Assembly: GCA_021298815.1 (NCBI GenBank)
Contig: JAJTHE010000021.1
Span: 84,479 to 148,478 of the forward strand
Direction of reading: 5' to 3'
Length of the DNA stretch: 64,000 nucleotides
From: Betaproteobacteria bacterium
Lineage (GTDB): Bacteria > Pseudomonadota > Gammaproteobacteria > Burkholderiales > CAIKXV01
The position numbers were made by a program, and so were the translations under genes. Positions 34,924-43,814 of the stretch are shown here, piece after piece (position 1 is the stretch's first letter; every line of letters begins with the position of its first letter). The notes beneath the pieces were generated by a model. It saw only the letters and a program-made list of their open reading frames with translations. It was not told the origin of the DNA and did no database searches.

Positions 34924-36656
34924 GCGGCGAGCGCGGCGGTAACCGCGCCGGGCGGGGGCTCGGCGGCGTCCAGGCCGGGCACCGGCCGCAGCGCATGCTT
35001 CACCGACCCGCCTTCGTTCCAGAGTACGAAGTTGCCGAGGAACCTCGCATCGTCGCGCTCAGGGAAGTCGAGGCGGCAGTGACCACCCCGGCTTTCCTCA
35101 CGCTGCAGGGCCGCCGTCGCCAGCATCCGCGCGACCTGCACCAGGTTGCGAGTCTCCAGCGACAGCCGCAGGCAGTCGAAGCGATCGCGCGCCGTCTCGC
35201 CGCGCACGCCGACATCCGCGAAGCGGGCCTCCAGCGCATCGAGCCGGGCCAGTGCGTGCTGCAGGCGATCGGCGCGCCGCACCAGGCCGACCGATTCGAC
35301 GACGAGTGCCTGGACCGCGTTGCGCCATTCCTCCGGCGAGTCGCCGCCGCTGCGTTCAGACCAGGAGGCCAGTGCCGCCACGCCGGACTGCCAGTCGCCC
35401 CGGTCGTCTGCCACCGACGGCGTCGCCTTGCATTCGAGCGCGGCTGCCATGCCGGCACGGAAGCCGAACACATAGCTGTCGATCAACGCCGCGCCACCGA
35501 GGCGGTTGGCGCCATGGATGCCCCCTGCCGCCTCGCCGCCGACGTAGAGGCCGGGCACGGTGCTGCGTCCCCATTCGTCGATACGCACGCCGCCGAGGTA
35601 GGTGTGCGGGCAACTCGTCACTTCCAGGAAGTCCCGGCTGAGGTCGACGCCGCCGTTGCGGAAGGTCTTGATGATGTCTGCCGATGCGCCGGAATTCGCA
35701 TGCTCGAACACGTGGCGGATGTCGATCCGCACGGCGTTGTGTTCGGTGCCACGGCCCTCGAACAGCTCCATCGCGACAGCGCGGTTGAGCATCGAACGCG
35801 TCGATCGCTCCATGCGTTCGGGGTCGTAGCGCGCCATGAAGCGTTCGCCGTCCCGGTTGAGCAGGTAGCCGCCTTCGTTCAGGAATCCGCTCGAATGCGG
35901 GGGATAGCCGGCGAGCTTCGCCGGTGCGGCGGTGATCATCTGGTAGTCGATGAATTCCATGTCGATCAGTTCGGCGCCGGCGCGCCAGGCCATCGCATAG
36001 CCGTCGCCGGTGATCGTCGGCGGCGAATCGTTCAGGGCGTGGAGCTGGGGGGCACCGCCGGTGGTGAGCACCGTCGCGCGTGCATGCACCACCACCGGCG
36101 TGCCTTCGCGGTAGCGGAAGCCCCAGGCGCCGACCACCCGGTCCTCATGGCGCAGCAGGTCGACCAGCATCACATGGTCCATCGGCGCGACGCCTGCGCC
36201 CTTCGTCTTGCGCGACAGCGCGTTCATCAAGGGTTTGCCCATCAGGCGGCCACAGTGGACGAGCCGCGCATGCCGGTGGGGGAATGCGCCCATCTTCTGG
36301 TCATAGGTGCCGTCGGCCAGTCGTGCCAGCCCCAGGCCCCAGGCATCGAGTTCGAGGGTGCGGTCGATCGACTCGGTGCACATCAGCATCGCCAGCCGGC
36401 GGTTGTTGAGGCCGAAGCCACCGGTGATCGTGTCCTCGAAGAACAGCTCGGGATTGTCGTCCGCGCTCGAATGCCCGATCGCCACCGAGTGGCCGCCGCG
36501 CGCCATCGACGAACTGCCCGATGCATAGGTGCCCTTGGTCAGCAGCATCGGCGTTATCCCCGACCGCAGCGCGGCTACCGCCGCCATCATGCCGGCCACC
36601 CCGCCGCCGATGATCAGCACGTCGGTCGACAGCCGCTCCACCTCATTCATGGCCAT
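34920..36656 (-). CDS. FAD-binding fumarate reductase/succinate dehydrogenase-type flavoprotein
   Basis: 578 residues. LIIGGGVAGMMAAVAALRSG is the dinucleotide fold, followed by GSSSMARGGHSVAIGH, PTITGDGYAMAWRAGAELID and VPGLYVGGEAAGGIHGANRL near residue 380. This is the SdhA/FrdA/NadB flavoprotein fold, without an obvious haem domain. It probably oxidises or reduces a C-C bond in a di- or tricarboxylate, as tricarballylate dehydrogenase does. It starts nine bases after the TauD gene and ends overlapping receptor 13. Confidence 0.86.
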   Translation of the reverse strand: MAMNEVERLSTDVLIIGGGVAGMMAAVAALRSGITPMLLTKGTYASGSSSMARGGHSVAIGHSSADDNPELFFEDTITGGFGLNNRRLAMLMCTESIDRTLELDAWGLGLARLADGTYDQKMGAFPHRHARLVHCGRLMGKPLMNALSRKTKGAGVAPMDHVMLVDLLRHEDRVVGAWGFRYREGTPVVVHARATVLTTGGAPQLHALNDSPPTITGDGYAMAWRAGAELIDMEFIDYQMITAAPAKLAGYPPHSSGFLNEGGYLLNRDGERFMARYDPERMERSTRSMLNRAVAMELFEGRGTEHNAVRIDIRHVFEHANSGASADIIKTFRNGGVDLSRDFLEVTSCPHTYLGGVRIDEWGRSTVPGLYVGGEAAGGIHGANRLGGAALIDSYVFGFRAGMAAALECKATPSVADDRGDWQSGVAALASWSERSGGDSPEEWRNAVQALVVESVGLVRRADRLQHALARLDALEARFADVGVRGETARDRFDCLRLSLETRNLVQVARMLATAALQREESRGGHCRLDFPERDDARFLGNFVLWNEGGSVKHALRPVPGLDAAEPPPGAVTAALAA

Positions 36657-36665
36657 CTCGCCACC

Positions 36666-37559
36666 TCAGGATTGCGGGAGCAGCTTCGCTCCGAAGGCTT
36701 CGGTGCCGCAGATCGCGGTACGGTGCATCAGCCGGCGCAGCGGCAGCGCGTAGTCGCCCACCGCCATGTGCTGGGTCGAGTAGTTGTCCCACATGACCAG
36801 GTCGCCTGCCTGCCAGCGGTGCACGTAGACCGCTTCTTCCCGCGTGACATGCTCGTGCAGCCTGCGCAACAGCGGCGCGGAGTCTTCCTCGGACAGGCCT
36901 TCGAACGAGAAGGTATAGGTCCTGTTGACGTAGATGCAGCGGCGGCCGGTCTCCGGATGGGTGATCACCGCGTCATGCGAGAGGTCCGGCGTGGCGGCCT
37001 TCTGGGCAGCGGTGAGCGGCGGACGCGCGTGGTCCTTCGCGCGTTGTGCCCGCTTGCGTTCCTGGGCGCGGTGGTACTGGAAGACACCGCGCTGCCGGTC
37101 GAGCCAGCCACGGGTCTCGGCGTCCAGTGCATCGTAGGCATGGGCGGTGCTCGCGAAGTGCGTGTCGCCGAGCACCCTTCCGTCCTTCATCGGCACCTCG
37201 ATCGCATGCAGGAACGTGTAGCGGGCCGGGTGCTGCATGAAGCACAGGTCGGTGTGCCAGTCGTCACCGGCGTACGCAGAGCCGATCGACCGCTCGTTCT
37301 CCTTGACGTTCGAGATCAGGTGGATCTCGGGATGCCCGGGCAGTGCGAACTCCTGCCGGACATGGCGGTCCGGTTTCCCGAACCGCGCGGTGAACGCGAC
37401 CAGCTGCTCCGGCGCCAGCGACTGCCCGCGCAGGTAGATCATCCCGTTGCGGTCGAACAGGGCCTTCAGCGCGGCGAACGTCCCGTCGTCGATCCCCCGC
37501 GACAGGTCGAGCCCGCGCACCTCGGCGCCGAGCGGCCGGTCTCCGGCATTGATATCCAT
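36666..37559 (-). CDS. TauD/TfdA-family 2-oxoglutarate-dependent dioxygenase
   Basis: 297 residues with GGGAGGAGC before the ATG. Iron ligands are the HxD in DDWHTDLCF and the distal His in WDNYSTQHMAVGDY; the 2-oxoglutarate-binding Arg is probably in RRLMHRTAICG. Family members hydroxylate sulfonates, aryloxyacetates and related acids, releasing succinate and CO2. It leads the operon with the flavoprotein and receptor 13, suggesting oxidative attack on an imported acid. Confidence 0.88.
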   Translation of the reverse strand: MDINAGDRPLGAEVRGLDLSRGIDDGTFAALKALFDRNGMIYLRGQSLAPEQLVAFTARFGKPDRHVRQEFALPGHPEIHLISNVKENERSIGSAYAGDDWHTDLCFMQHPARYTFLHAIEVPMKDGRVLGDTHFASTAHAYDALDAETRGWLDRQRGVFQYHRAQERKRAQRAKDHARPPLTAAQKAATPDLSHDAVITHPETGRRCIYVNRTYTFSFEGLSEEDSAPLLRRLHEHVTREEAVYVHRWQAGDLVMWDNYSTQHMAVGDYALPLRRLMHRTAICGTEAFGAKLLPQS

Positions 37560-37754
37560 GCTCCTCCCGCTTCACCCGCGCCCGGTGGTGTCCGCGGCGT
37601 CCAGTGTCGTCCTTGGCCGGTAGTGTCTCTGCGGACCCTTTCCGGACCTTGTTCGCGATGCTACGCACCGACGGGGCGTCGGAGCAATAGGGGCGGAGCT
37701 ATACAGGCCATTGTTGCAGCCTATGCAGATGGCCGTAAGCCCTCGCGCGCGGGC

Positions 37755-37876
37755 GTCACTCCACCTTGATGTTCGCCGCCGCGACGATCTTGCGGAACTT
37801 GTCGATCTCGCTGCGGATGTGCGCGTCGAACTGTTCGGGCGACAGTGGTGCCGGTTCTGCGCCGAGCGAGGCGAGC
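37755..37876 (-). repeat. Direct-repeat copy B (3' end of receptor 14)
   Basis: Functional copy of the 122-base block described at 33752-33873, in the same orientation 4,003 bases away. The two copies bracket the complete TauD / FAD reductase / receptor 13 operon. Confidence 0.9.
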
Positions 37877-38739
37877 CGCGCCTTGATCTCGGGCAGCGCC
37901 ATCGAACGCACGATCTCCTGGTTGAGCTGGTTCACGATCGGGCGCGGCGTGCGGGCGGTGGTCAGGATGCCGAACCAGGGATCGAAGACGTAGCCCTTGA
38001 CGCCGGACTCGCCGATCGTCGGCACGTCGGGCAGTGCGCTCGCCCGGCTGCCGGTGGTGGTGGCGATCGCCAGCAGCTTGCCGGTGTTCACCAGCGGCAC
38101 CACGTTCAGGATCGGCGACAGGTTGAAGGTGATGGCGCCGGTCATCGCGCCGGTCATCGCCTCGGGGATGCCCTTGAACGGCACGTGCGTGACGTCGATG
38201 CCGGCGAGGTTCTTCAGCAGCTCGCCCGCGAGGTGGTTGGCGCTGCCGATGCCCGGGGTGGAATAGGTGAGGGTGCCCGGCTTGGCCTTCGCGAGCGCGA
38301 TGATGTCCTTGACCGACTTGATGCCCGAAGCGGGCGAGACCACCAGGATGCTGGGCACGTTCGCGAAGCGGGTGATGCCAGCGAAGTCCTTCACGGTGTC
38401 GTAGGGCAGGCTCTTGTAGAGCGCCGCCGACACCGCATGTCCGGCCGATACCGACAGCAGCGTGTGGCCGTCCGGCGTGGCCTTGGACACGATCTCGGCG
38501 GCGACGATGCCGCCGGCGCTCGGCCGGTTGTCGACGATCACCGGCTGGCCCCAGGCTTCGGTCAGCCGCTGGCCGGCGATGCGCGGCAGCAGGTCGGCCG
38601 TGCTTCCGGCGGAGAAGCCCACCAGGATGCGGATCGGGCGCTTGGGGTAGTCGGGCGCAGGTTGCGCCAGGGCCGCCAGCGGCAACAGGGTGAGGGACGT
38701 TGCTGCTGCCATCAGGATCGACCGCGACGCGTGTGCCAT
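37756..38739 (-). CDS. Bug/TctC-family TTT receptor 14
   Basis: 327 residues from ATG 38739 with GGAGGG upstream; the track runs on to 39324 under the methyltransferase gene. Signal peptide MAHASRSILMAAATSLTLLP with cleavage near LAQP. The first loop LVGFSAGSTADLLPRIAG has Ser in place of the second Gly, and the second landmark is HVPFKG. Its last 39 codons are duplicated at 33752. No co-directional enzyme lies immediately next to it. Confidence 0.92.
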   Translation of the reverse strand: MAHASRSILMAAATSLTLLPLAALAQPAPDYPKRPIRILVGFSAGSTADLLPRIAGQRLTEAWGQPVIVDNRPSAGGIVAAEIVSKATPDGHTLLSVSAGHAVSAALYKSLPYDTVKDFAGITRFANVPSILVVSPASGIKSVKDIIALAKAKPGTLTYSTPGIGSANHLAGELLKNLAGIDVTHVPFKGIPEAMTGAMTGAITFNLSPILNVVPLVNTGKLLAIATTTGSRASALPDVPTIGESGVKGYVFDPWFGILTTARTPRPIVNQLNQEIVRSMALPEIKARLASLGAEPAPLSPEQFDAHIRSEIDKFRKIVAAANIKVE

Positions 38740-38810
38740 GCATGCCCTCCTCGTGAAGTACCCCTGCGAGCATAGACCGCGCCACCGTCGGTGACCAGTG
38801 GCCAGTGGCA

Positions 38811-39680
38811 TCAGGACCGCGGTTGCAGGGGAGGATGCGGTGGCTTGCGTGCCACGATCAGCCGGTAGCGCACCGCGCCGCGCAACTGCAGCAGCTCGAG
38901 CGTGCGCCCGCCGATGTCCGCCTGTTCGCGCAGGTCCCGGCCCAGCAGGCCCAGCCAGAAGGCGCGGCGCTGCAGCCGGGCACGCAGCGCGTGCAGCGCC
39001 TCGGCTTCGCCGAGCAGGATCAGGTCGGTGAGGTCCCGCTCGCCCACGCGCTCCAGGCCGGCCGCGTCGATCGCCGCGCGCCATGCGGCGGCAGGCGGCG
39101 CGACCGGGCAGCGCCACATGCGCTTGAACAGTGCGAGGTCCGCTTCGTCCTGCGGCGACAGCCCCGGCTCGGGCATGTCGTCGACGATGACCAGGTATCC
39201 GCCGGCGTCGAGGTGGGTAGCGAGGTTGGCGATGCTGCGTCCTGGATCCGTCGCGTGGATCAGCGATTCGATCGCGATCGCCAGGTCGAACGGCCCCGGC
39301 AGCGGATCGTCGTAGCTGCGGCATTCGAAGTGCAGTCGATCGGCGAGGTCGCGCCGCGCGGCCTCCTCGCGCGCACGCCGGACCTGCACCGGGCTCAGCG
39401 TGATGCCCAGCCAGCGGCCGCCGACCTTCGGCTGCAGGTCGAAGGCCGTGGCGCCGTAGCCGCAGCCGGCGTCCAGGATGCGCGGGTCGGCGGGCAGGGC
39501 AACGCCCTCGAGCATCAGCCGATGGATGACGGTCGGGCTCGCCGGCCCGCCCTCCGGGTCGCGCAGCGCACGGTGGATGGGCTGGGTCTGGCTTCCGGTC
39601 TGCGCGCGGTGGTCGCGCAGCGGCGCGAAGCGGTCCAGCCAGGCGTAGTAGCGGGCGATGCGGCGGGCGTGGGGGGTCAA
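38811..39680 (-). CDS. Class I SAM methyltransferase, sterol/cyclopropane-synthase-like
   Basis: 289 residues; the only available start in this frame is TTG at 39680, which lowers certainty about the N-terminus. RILDAGCGYGATAFDLQ is the SAM motif I, and GITLSPVQVRRAREEAARR matches the motif seen in gamma-tocopherol, sterol C-24 and cyclopropane-fatty-acid methyltransferases. SLIHATDPGRSIANL follows. The substrate is probably a small lipid or quinone-like molecule, but nothing nearby fixes it. Confidence 0.8.
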   Translation of the reverse strand: MTPHARRIARYYAWLDRFAPLRDHRAQTGSQTQPIHRALRDPEGGPASPTVIHRLMLEGVALPADPRILDAGCGYGATAFDLQPKVGGRWLGITLSPVQVRRAREEAARRDLADRLHFECRSYDDPLPGPFDLAIAIESLIHATDPGRSIANLATHLDAGGYLVIVDDMPEPGLSPQDEADLALFKRMWRCPVAPPAAAWRAAIDAAGLERVGERDLTDLILLGEAEALHALRARLQRRAFWLGLLGRDLREQADIGGRTLELLQLRGAVRYRLIVARKPPHPPLQPRS

Positions 39681-39731
39681 GGCCGTCGCGTGCTCAGCGG
39701 CAGGACAGGCGCGAGGCGGCGGCGCACCCGT

Positions 39732-40691
39732 TCAGTTCAGCGGAATGCCGGCATCGCGCACGACCTTCGTCCAGCGCGCGAGGTCTTCCCGGATGTAGGC
39801 CGTGAACTGTTCTGGGCTGCCGGGGATCGTCTCGAGCGCCATCGAGGCGAACCGTTCGCGCACGTCGGGCCGTGCCAGCGCCTTGTGGACCGCTGCATTC
39901 AGCCGCCCGATCACATCCCTGGGCGTGGCCGCCGGCGCCAGCAACCCGGTGATGCTGGTGACCTCGAAGCCCTTGACGCCGGACTCGGCCATGGTCGGAA
40001 TGCCGGGCAGGACCGTGGAGCGTGCGGCTGAACTGATGGCGATCGGGCGGAACTTTCCACCCTTGACCTGTCCGACCGAGTTCGCGAGCTGGTCGAACAG
40101 GAGGTCCACGTGGCCGCCCATCAGCGCGGCACCGGCCGGACCGGTGCCCTGGAAGGGCACATGCACGAACTTCGTCCCGGTGATCGTCTGGAACAGTTCG
40201 CCGACCAGGTGCCCGACGCCGCCGGACCCCATCGTGAACGTCTCCGGCTTGCGCTTCGCGATCGCGATGAACTCCTTCATCGTGCTGGCCGGTACCGAGG
40301 GATGCACGACCAGCACGAACGGCGTCATGCCGATCATCGAGACCGGCGCGAAGTCGCGCACCGGATCGTACGGGCTCTTCTTCTGCAGGCTGGGCGCGAC
40401 GCTCAGCGTGCTGTTGGAGCCGAGCAGCAGCGTATAGCCGTTGGGTGCGGCACGCGCGACGAACTCGGTGCCGATCAGGCCCTGCGCGCCGCCGCGGTTC
40501 TCGATGACCATGTTCTGGCCGAGGATCTCGGTCAGCGCCGGGCCGATCGCGCGGGCGGTCACGTCGACGGTGCCCCCGGGCGGGAACGGGACGACGATGC
40601 GGACCGGTTGCGACGGATAGGCCTGGGCCAGCGCGCTGCCGGTCGCCAGCGTCGCGAGCGCCATGAGGATCGTGCGTGTCGAGTCGGTCAT
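39732..40691 (-). CDS. Bug/TctC-family TTT receptor 15
   Basis: 319 residues from ATG 40691 (MTDSTRTILMALATLATGSA, cleavage near ALAQ), with GGAG upstream and seven bases after the alpha/beta hydrolase stop. ATG 40721 is an alternative overlapping that gene. Loops are VVPFPPGGTVDVTARA and HVPFQGTGPAGAAL, where Gln replaces the common Lys. Likely co-transcribed with the hydrolase. Confidence 0.9.
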   Translation of the reverse strand: MTDSTRTILMALATLATGSALAQAYPSQPVRIVVPFPPGGTVDVTARAIGPALTEILGQNMVIENRGGAQGLIGTEFVARAAPNGYTLLLGSNSTLSVAPSLQKKSPYDPVRDFAPVSMIGMTPFVLVVHPSVPASTMKEFIAIAKRKPETFTMGSGGVGHLVGELFQTITGTKFVHVPFQGTGPAGAALMGGHVDLLFDQLANSVGQVKGGKFRPIAISSAARSTVLPGIPTMAESGVKGFEVTSITGLLAPAATPRDVIGRLNAAVHKALARPDVRERFASMALETIPGSPEQFTAYIREDLARWTKVVRDAGIPLN

Positions 40692-40698
40692 CGTCTGC

Positions 40699-41493
40699 TT
40701 ACTCCGGATTGCGCGCAGCATAGCCGATGCGCTGGAGGAACCCCTCCAGGATGGGATCGAAGACGTCCGGCCGTTCGAAGTTCGGCATGTGCGCGGCGCG
40801 ATCGATCACATGCCATTCCGCGTCGGGTATGCGCGTCGACATCAGTTCCATCTGCTCGAAGATCTCGCGTTCCTCGGAAACGCCGGCGACCAGCAGCGTC
40901 GGCACCCGGATCTCGGAAACCCGCTCGGTATGGTGGATCTCCGCGAGCAGCGCCTCCTCTTCCGCGGCCCGCACATGCAGCGGCGTCTTCAGGTACTCCG
41001 AGACCGCCCATTCCTTGACGGCCGGCGGGGTGTCCGCGTGCAGCTGCTTGTCGACCAGCCCGCGTGCGACGGACTCCCAGCCGCGTTCGCGCACGGCCCG
41101 GTGGAAACCCGCGACATCGCGGCCGCGCCTGGAGCAGGGCGATCCGATCAGCACCAGGCCCTTCAGGTTCGACCCGTGCTCGAGTGCGTAGAGCTGCGCG
41201 ACGATGCCGCCGACCGAGCATCCGACAAGCACGAAGTCGCGAAGCTGGAGTGCGTCGACGATCTCGACATAGTCGCGCAGGAAGTCCGCCATCGCGTAAC
41301 TGCCTTCGGGCTTTTCGGAATCGCCATGGCCGCGCAGGTCGAACGCGAGCACGCGGTAGCCGGCGGAGAACCGGTCGAGCTGCGGCTGGTAGAACTTCGC
41401 GCTGGCCGGCGTCGAATGGAAGCAGACGATCGGCCTGCCGCTGCCTGCTTCGAGATAGTGGAGGCGGCTTCCGCGTACGGTCAGGTAGGGCAC
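40699..41493 (-). CDS. Alpha/beta hydrolase
   Basis: 264 residues. The nucleophile elbow is VGCSVGGI (Ser), the oxyanion region is CFHSTPAS, and the C-terminal His is in IDRAAHMPNFERPD. AFDLRGHGDSEKPEGSY is the usual strand 4-5 region. The acid, expected after the strand LLVAGVSEER, appears to be Glu rather than Asp. Comparable enzymes are 3-oxoadipate enol-lactonases and carbon-carbon or ester hydrolases. It is cytosolic, with no signal peptide, and pairs with receptor 15. Confidence 0.85.
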   Translation of the reverse strand: MPYLTVRGSRLHYLEAGSGRPIVCFHSTPASAKFYQPQLDRFSAGYRVLAFDLRGHGDSEKPEGSYAMADFLRDYVEIVDALQLRDFVLVGCSVGGIVAQLYALEHGSNLKGLVLIGSPCSRRGRDVAGFHRAVRERGWESVARGLVDKQLHADTPPAVKEWAVSEYLKTPLHVRAAEEEALLAEIHHTERVSEIRVPTLLVAGVSEEREIFEQMELMSTRIPDAEWHVIDRAAHMPNFERPDVFDPILEGFLQRIGYAARNPE

Positions 41494-41565
41494 TGACGGG
41501 TTCCTTGGGAGGGGCGAACGGCTGCGAGTCTACCCGCCCTCGCTGCACGGATGTCTGTCCAGCGT

Positions 41566-41895
41566 TCAGGACATGAGGGCGGCAAACCGGGCGGGCGTGA
41601 GGACCCGGCCCTTGATGTCCGGCGCGGCCGGGGCCTTGTCCATGGGAGCCAGCACGATCGCGTGCTGGACGATGTCGGTGAGAAGGGCATCCGTCTCGGC
41701 AGCGGTGAGCCCATGGAGCTTCTGCACCTTCGGCTGCACGAGTGCCGCGCGATACTCGGCAAGGACCTGTTGGGACAGGACGAAAGGAAAACGGGCCGAC
41801 ACCATCCCGTCCAGTATCCGGGCCGTCGGAGACGTGTCGTCCTTCGTCAGGAGCCCCGCGACCAGCACGTTCGTGTCGACCAGCGCGAGGGGTAT
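41566..41895 (-). pseudogene. Decayed PIN-domain toxin gene
   Basis: The frame encodes ALVDTNVLVAGLLTKDDTSP then FVLSQQVLAEYRAAL, which is the start of a COG1569-type PIN protein, and ends RVLTPARFAALMS, the usual tail. The middle stretch carrying the third and fourth catalytic acids (typically DPDDDH...GADYIVSGD) is absent, an in-frame loss of roughly 30 residues at the join APAAPD/IKGRV (about 41617). No ATG, GTG or TTG lies close to the domain start; the codon where Met is expected is ATA (41895). I infer a dead gene. Confidence 0.65.
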
Positions 41896-41933
41896 CCGGC
41901 TTGCGGTGTCCGGCGCTCCCGCTTGGACAGCTG

Positions 41934-42182
41934 TCAGTAGTGCGGCGGCAGTTCCTGCCTCGACCCTGCCCCGTCCCCGCTGCCGTCCTCCTCGCCCATC
42001 TCTTCCACCCGCCCCCGCAGCCGCACCAGTTCCCGCGCCAGCGCCTCGAGCTGCTGCTGCTGGCGTGCGACGGTACGGTTGAGTTCGTCGAGCAGGTCCT
42101 CGGTGAAGCTCGCTTTGACCTCGAGCGCCATCAGGCGCTCGTCCATGCCCGGCGCTCCGGTGCCGTCGCCGGTGTCGGCCAT
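41934..42182 (-). CDS. slyX: SlyX family coiled-coil protein
   Basis: 82 residues from ATG 42182, which overlaps the SDR stop by one base (TGATG). DERLMALEVKASFTEDLLDE followed by LNRTVARQQQQLEALARELV is the short coiled coil typical of SlyX, and the C-terminal PPHY ending is conserved in that family. The function of SlyX is not established. The track's longer ORF is an alternate frame of the SDR gene. Confidence 0.85.
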   Translation of the reverse strand: MADTGDGTGAPGMDERLMALEVKASFTEDLLDELNRTVARQQQQLEALARELVRLRGRVEEMGEEDGSGDGAGSRQELPPHY

Positions 42183-42955
42183 CAGTGGTTGATGTAGCCG
42201 CCGTCCACGCAGATGTCCTCGCCCTGCAGGAAGGCCGGGGCGTCGGTGGCGAGGAAGAAGGCGACATCGGCGATCTCGCCCGGTTCGCCCAGCCGGCCGA
42301 GCGGCACGTACTGGCTGATGCGGCGGGCCATCTCTTCCGGCTCGGTGCGCAGCCGGTCGATCAGCGGCTGGGTCTTGATCGGGCCCGGGCTCACCGAGTT
42401 CACCTGGATGTTGTCCTTGCCCAGCTCGTAGGCCATGGACTTGGTCAGGTGCAGCAGCGCGGCCTTGGTCAGGCCGTACAGCGCGCGCTTCGCGTAGGTC
42501 ACGTGGCCGAGCTGGCTGGCGATGTGGATGATGCGGCCGCCACCCTGGGCGCGCATGATCGGCACCACGGCCTGGCTGGCGAAGAACGGCGTGGCGATGT
42601 TCACGCCGACCACCGCATCGAACTGGGCGCGGGTGTAGTCGCCGAAGTTGTACGGCGCGCGGATGCCGGCATTGTTCACCAGCACGTCGATGCGGCCGAA
42701 CCGCTTGTGCGCGTCGGCGATCATCGCTTCGGCATTGCCAGACACGGAAAGATCGTAGATGCCATGTTCGATCGTGCCGGCCTCCGGGTAGGCCCGGCAT
42801 TCGGCCTGTGCCGTCTCGAGCTGTTCCTTCGTGCCCTCGGCGACGAGGAACACCGACGCGCCGGCCTCGGCGAAGCGCTTCGCGATGGTGTTGCCGATGC
42901 CATTCGGGGTGGATGCGCCGGTGACGACGCAGAACCGGCCTTTCATCGATGCCAT
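42182..42955 (-). CDS. SDR-family oxidoreductase
   Basis: 257 residues from ATG 42955, with AGGAGG upstream. Cofactor motif TGASTPNGIGNTIAKRF has an inserted spacing typical of FabI-like and some divergent SDRs. NNAGIRAPYNF follows, the catalytic Ser lies in HIASQLGH, and Tyr-Lys in ALYGLTKAAL. The C-terminus DICVDGGYINH is standard. It probably oxidises or reduces an alcohol/ketone produced by the upstream PhyH oxygenase (13 bases away). Confidence 0.87.
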   Translation of the reverse strand: MASMKGRFCVVTGASTPNGIGNTIAKRFAEAGASVFLVAEGTKEQLETAQAECRAYPEAGTIEHGIYDLSVSGNAEAMIADAHKRFGRIDVLVNNAGIRAPYNFGDYTRAQFDAVVGVNIATPFFASQAVVPIMRAQGGGRIIHIASQLGHVTYAKRALYGLTKAALLHLTKSMAYELGKDNIQVNSVSPGPIKTQPLIDRLRTEPEEMARRISQYVPLGRLGEPGEIADVAFFLATDAPAFLQGEDICVDGGYINH

Positions 42956-42968
42956 GGTGCCTCCTGGT

Positions 42969-43814
42969 TCAGCTGGCCGCGGCGAACTCTCGCGTGCGGA
43001 TCTCGACCTGTTCGTCGCGGGCAGCGTAATAGCGCGCGACAGCATCGGTGCGGAACGCGGTGACCTCGGGGTCGAAGTCGAAACGCACCCTCGGTTCGTG
43101 GTCGAAATGGTTGTATCGGTCGACGCCACGCATCAGCATCGCGGTGTGCCGGACCGATCCGGTGCAGCGCACCGAGGTCGGAATGTAGCTCACGCCCAGG
43201 CCGATGCGCCGGCGCGACGAGTTATTCGGGTCGGAGTAGTGCACCAGGCGGGTGTGGTGCAGCGACATCTCGCCAGGCTGCAGCGGGATGGTCTTCACCA
43301 CGCTGGAGTCCACCGGCTCGACGATATGCTGGCCCTTGGACAGCAGGCTGCCGTTGCCCGGGGCGTCGGCATGGCGAAGCTGGCCCAGGGTGTGGCTGCC
43401 GGGCAGGTAGTTCACGCTGCCGTTATCTTCCACGCTGTCGGTCAGTGCGATCCATGCGGTGACCTGCACGGCCGGGTCGAGCGGGAAGTAGGTCGAGTCC
43501 TGGTGCCAGCCGACGAACGACGGATCGTTCGCGTTCTTGATCCAGACGGTCAGGTTGTAGAGCAGGATGTCCGGCCCGATCGCGTCCTCGACCGCGTCGA
43601 GCACGTTGGCGTCGTGGATCACCTCGTCCACCCACTTGAGCGACAGGTGGGCCTTGGTGCGCAGCACCTTCTTGAAGTCCGCGCCCATCGACCGTTCGCC
43701 AGCCTCGAGGCAGGACAGGTAGTAGGCCGCCTTCTCGGCGCTGAACACGCGCACCGGGTGGGTGCAGCCTTCCGCCGCGTACTCCTTCGCCTGTGCCTCG
43801 GTAAGCCGCTTCAT
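42969..43814 (-). CDS. Phytanoyl-CoA dioxygenase (PhyH) family protein
   Basis: 281 residues from ATG 43814, which overlaps the receptor 16 stop by one base (TGATG); GGAGG lies upstream. VGWHQDSTYFPLD gives the HxD iron ligands, and GEMSLHHTRLVHYSDPNNSS the distal His, followed by Arg for 2-oxoglutarate. The NYLPGSHTLGQL segment is also typical. The substrate is an imported or CoA-bound acid, inferred from the two receptors directly upstream. Confidence 0.87.
   Translation of the reverse strand: MKRLTEAQAKEYAAEGCTHPVRVFSAEKAAYYLSCLEAGERSMGADFKKVLRTKAHLSLKWVDEVIHDANVLDAVEDAIGPDILLYNLTVWIKNANDPSFVGWHQDSTYFPLDPAVQVTAWIALTDSVEDNGSVNYLPGSHTLGQLRHADAPGNGSLLSKGQHIVEPVDSSVVKTIPLQPGEMSLHHTRLVHYSDPNNSSRRRIGLGVSYIPTSVRCTGSVRHTAMLMRGVDRYNHFDHEPRVRFDFDPEVTAFRTDAVARYYAARDEQVEIRTREFAAAS

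Noticed and set aside
41940-42267. 233-residue version of the PIN protein starting at 42267
   Set aside because: Its N-terminal half is antisense or alternate frame to slyX and the SDR; a PIN domain starts at its first strand, not after 120 unrelated residues.
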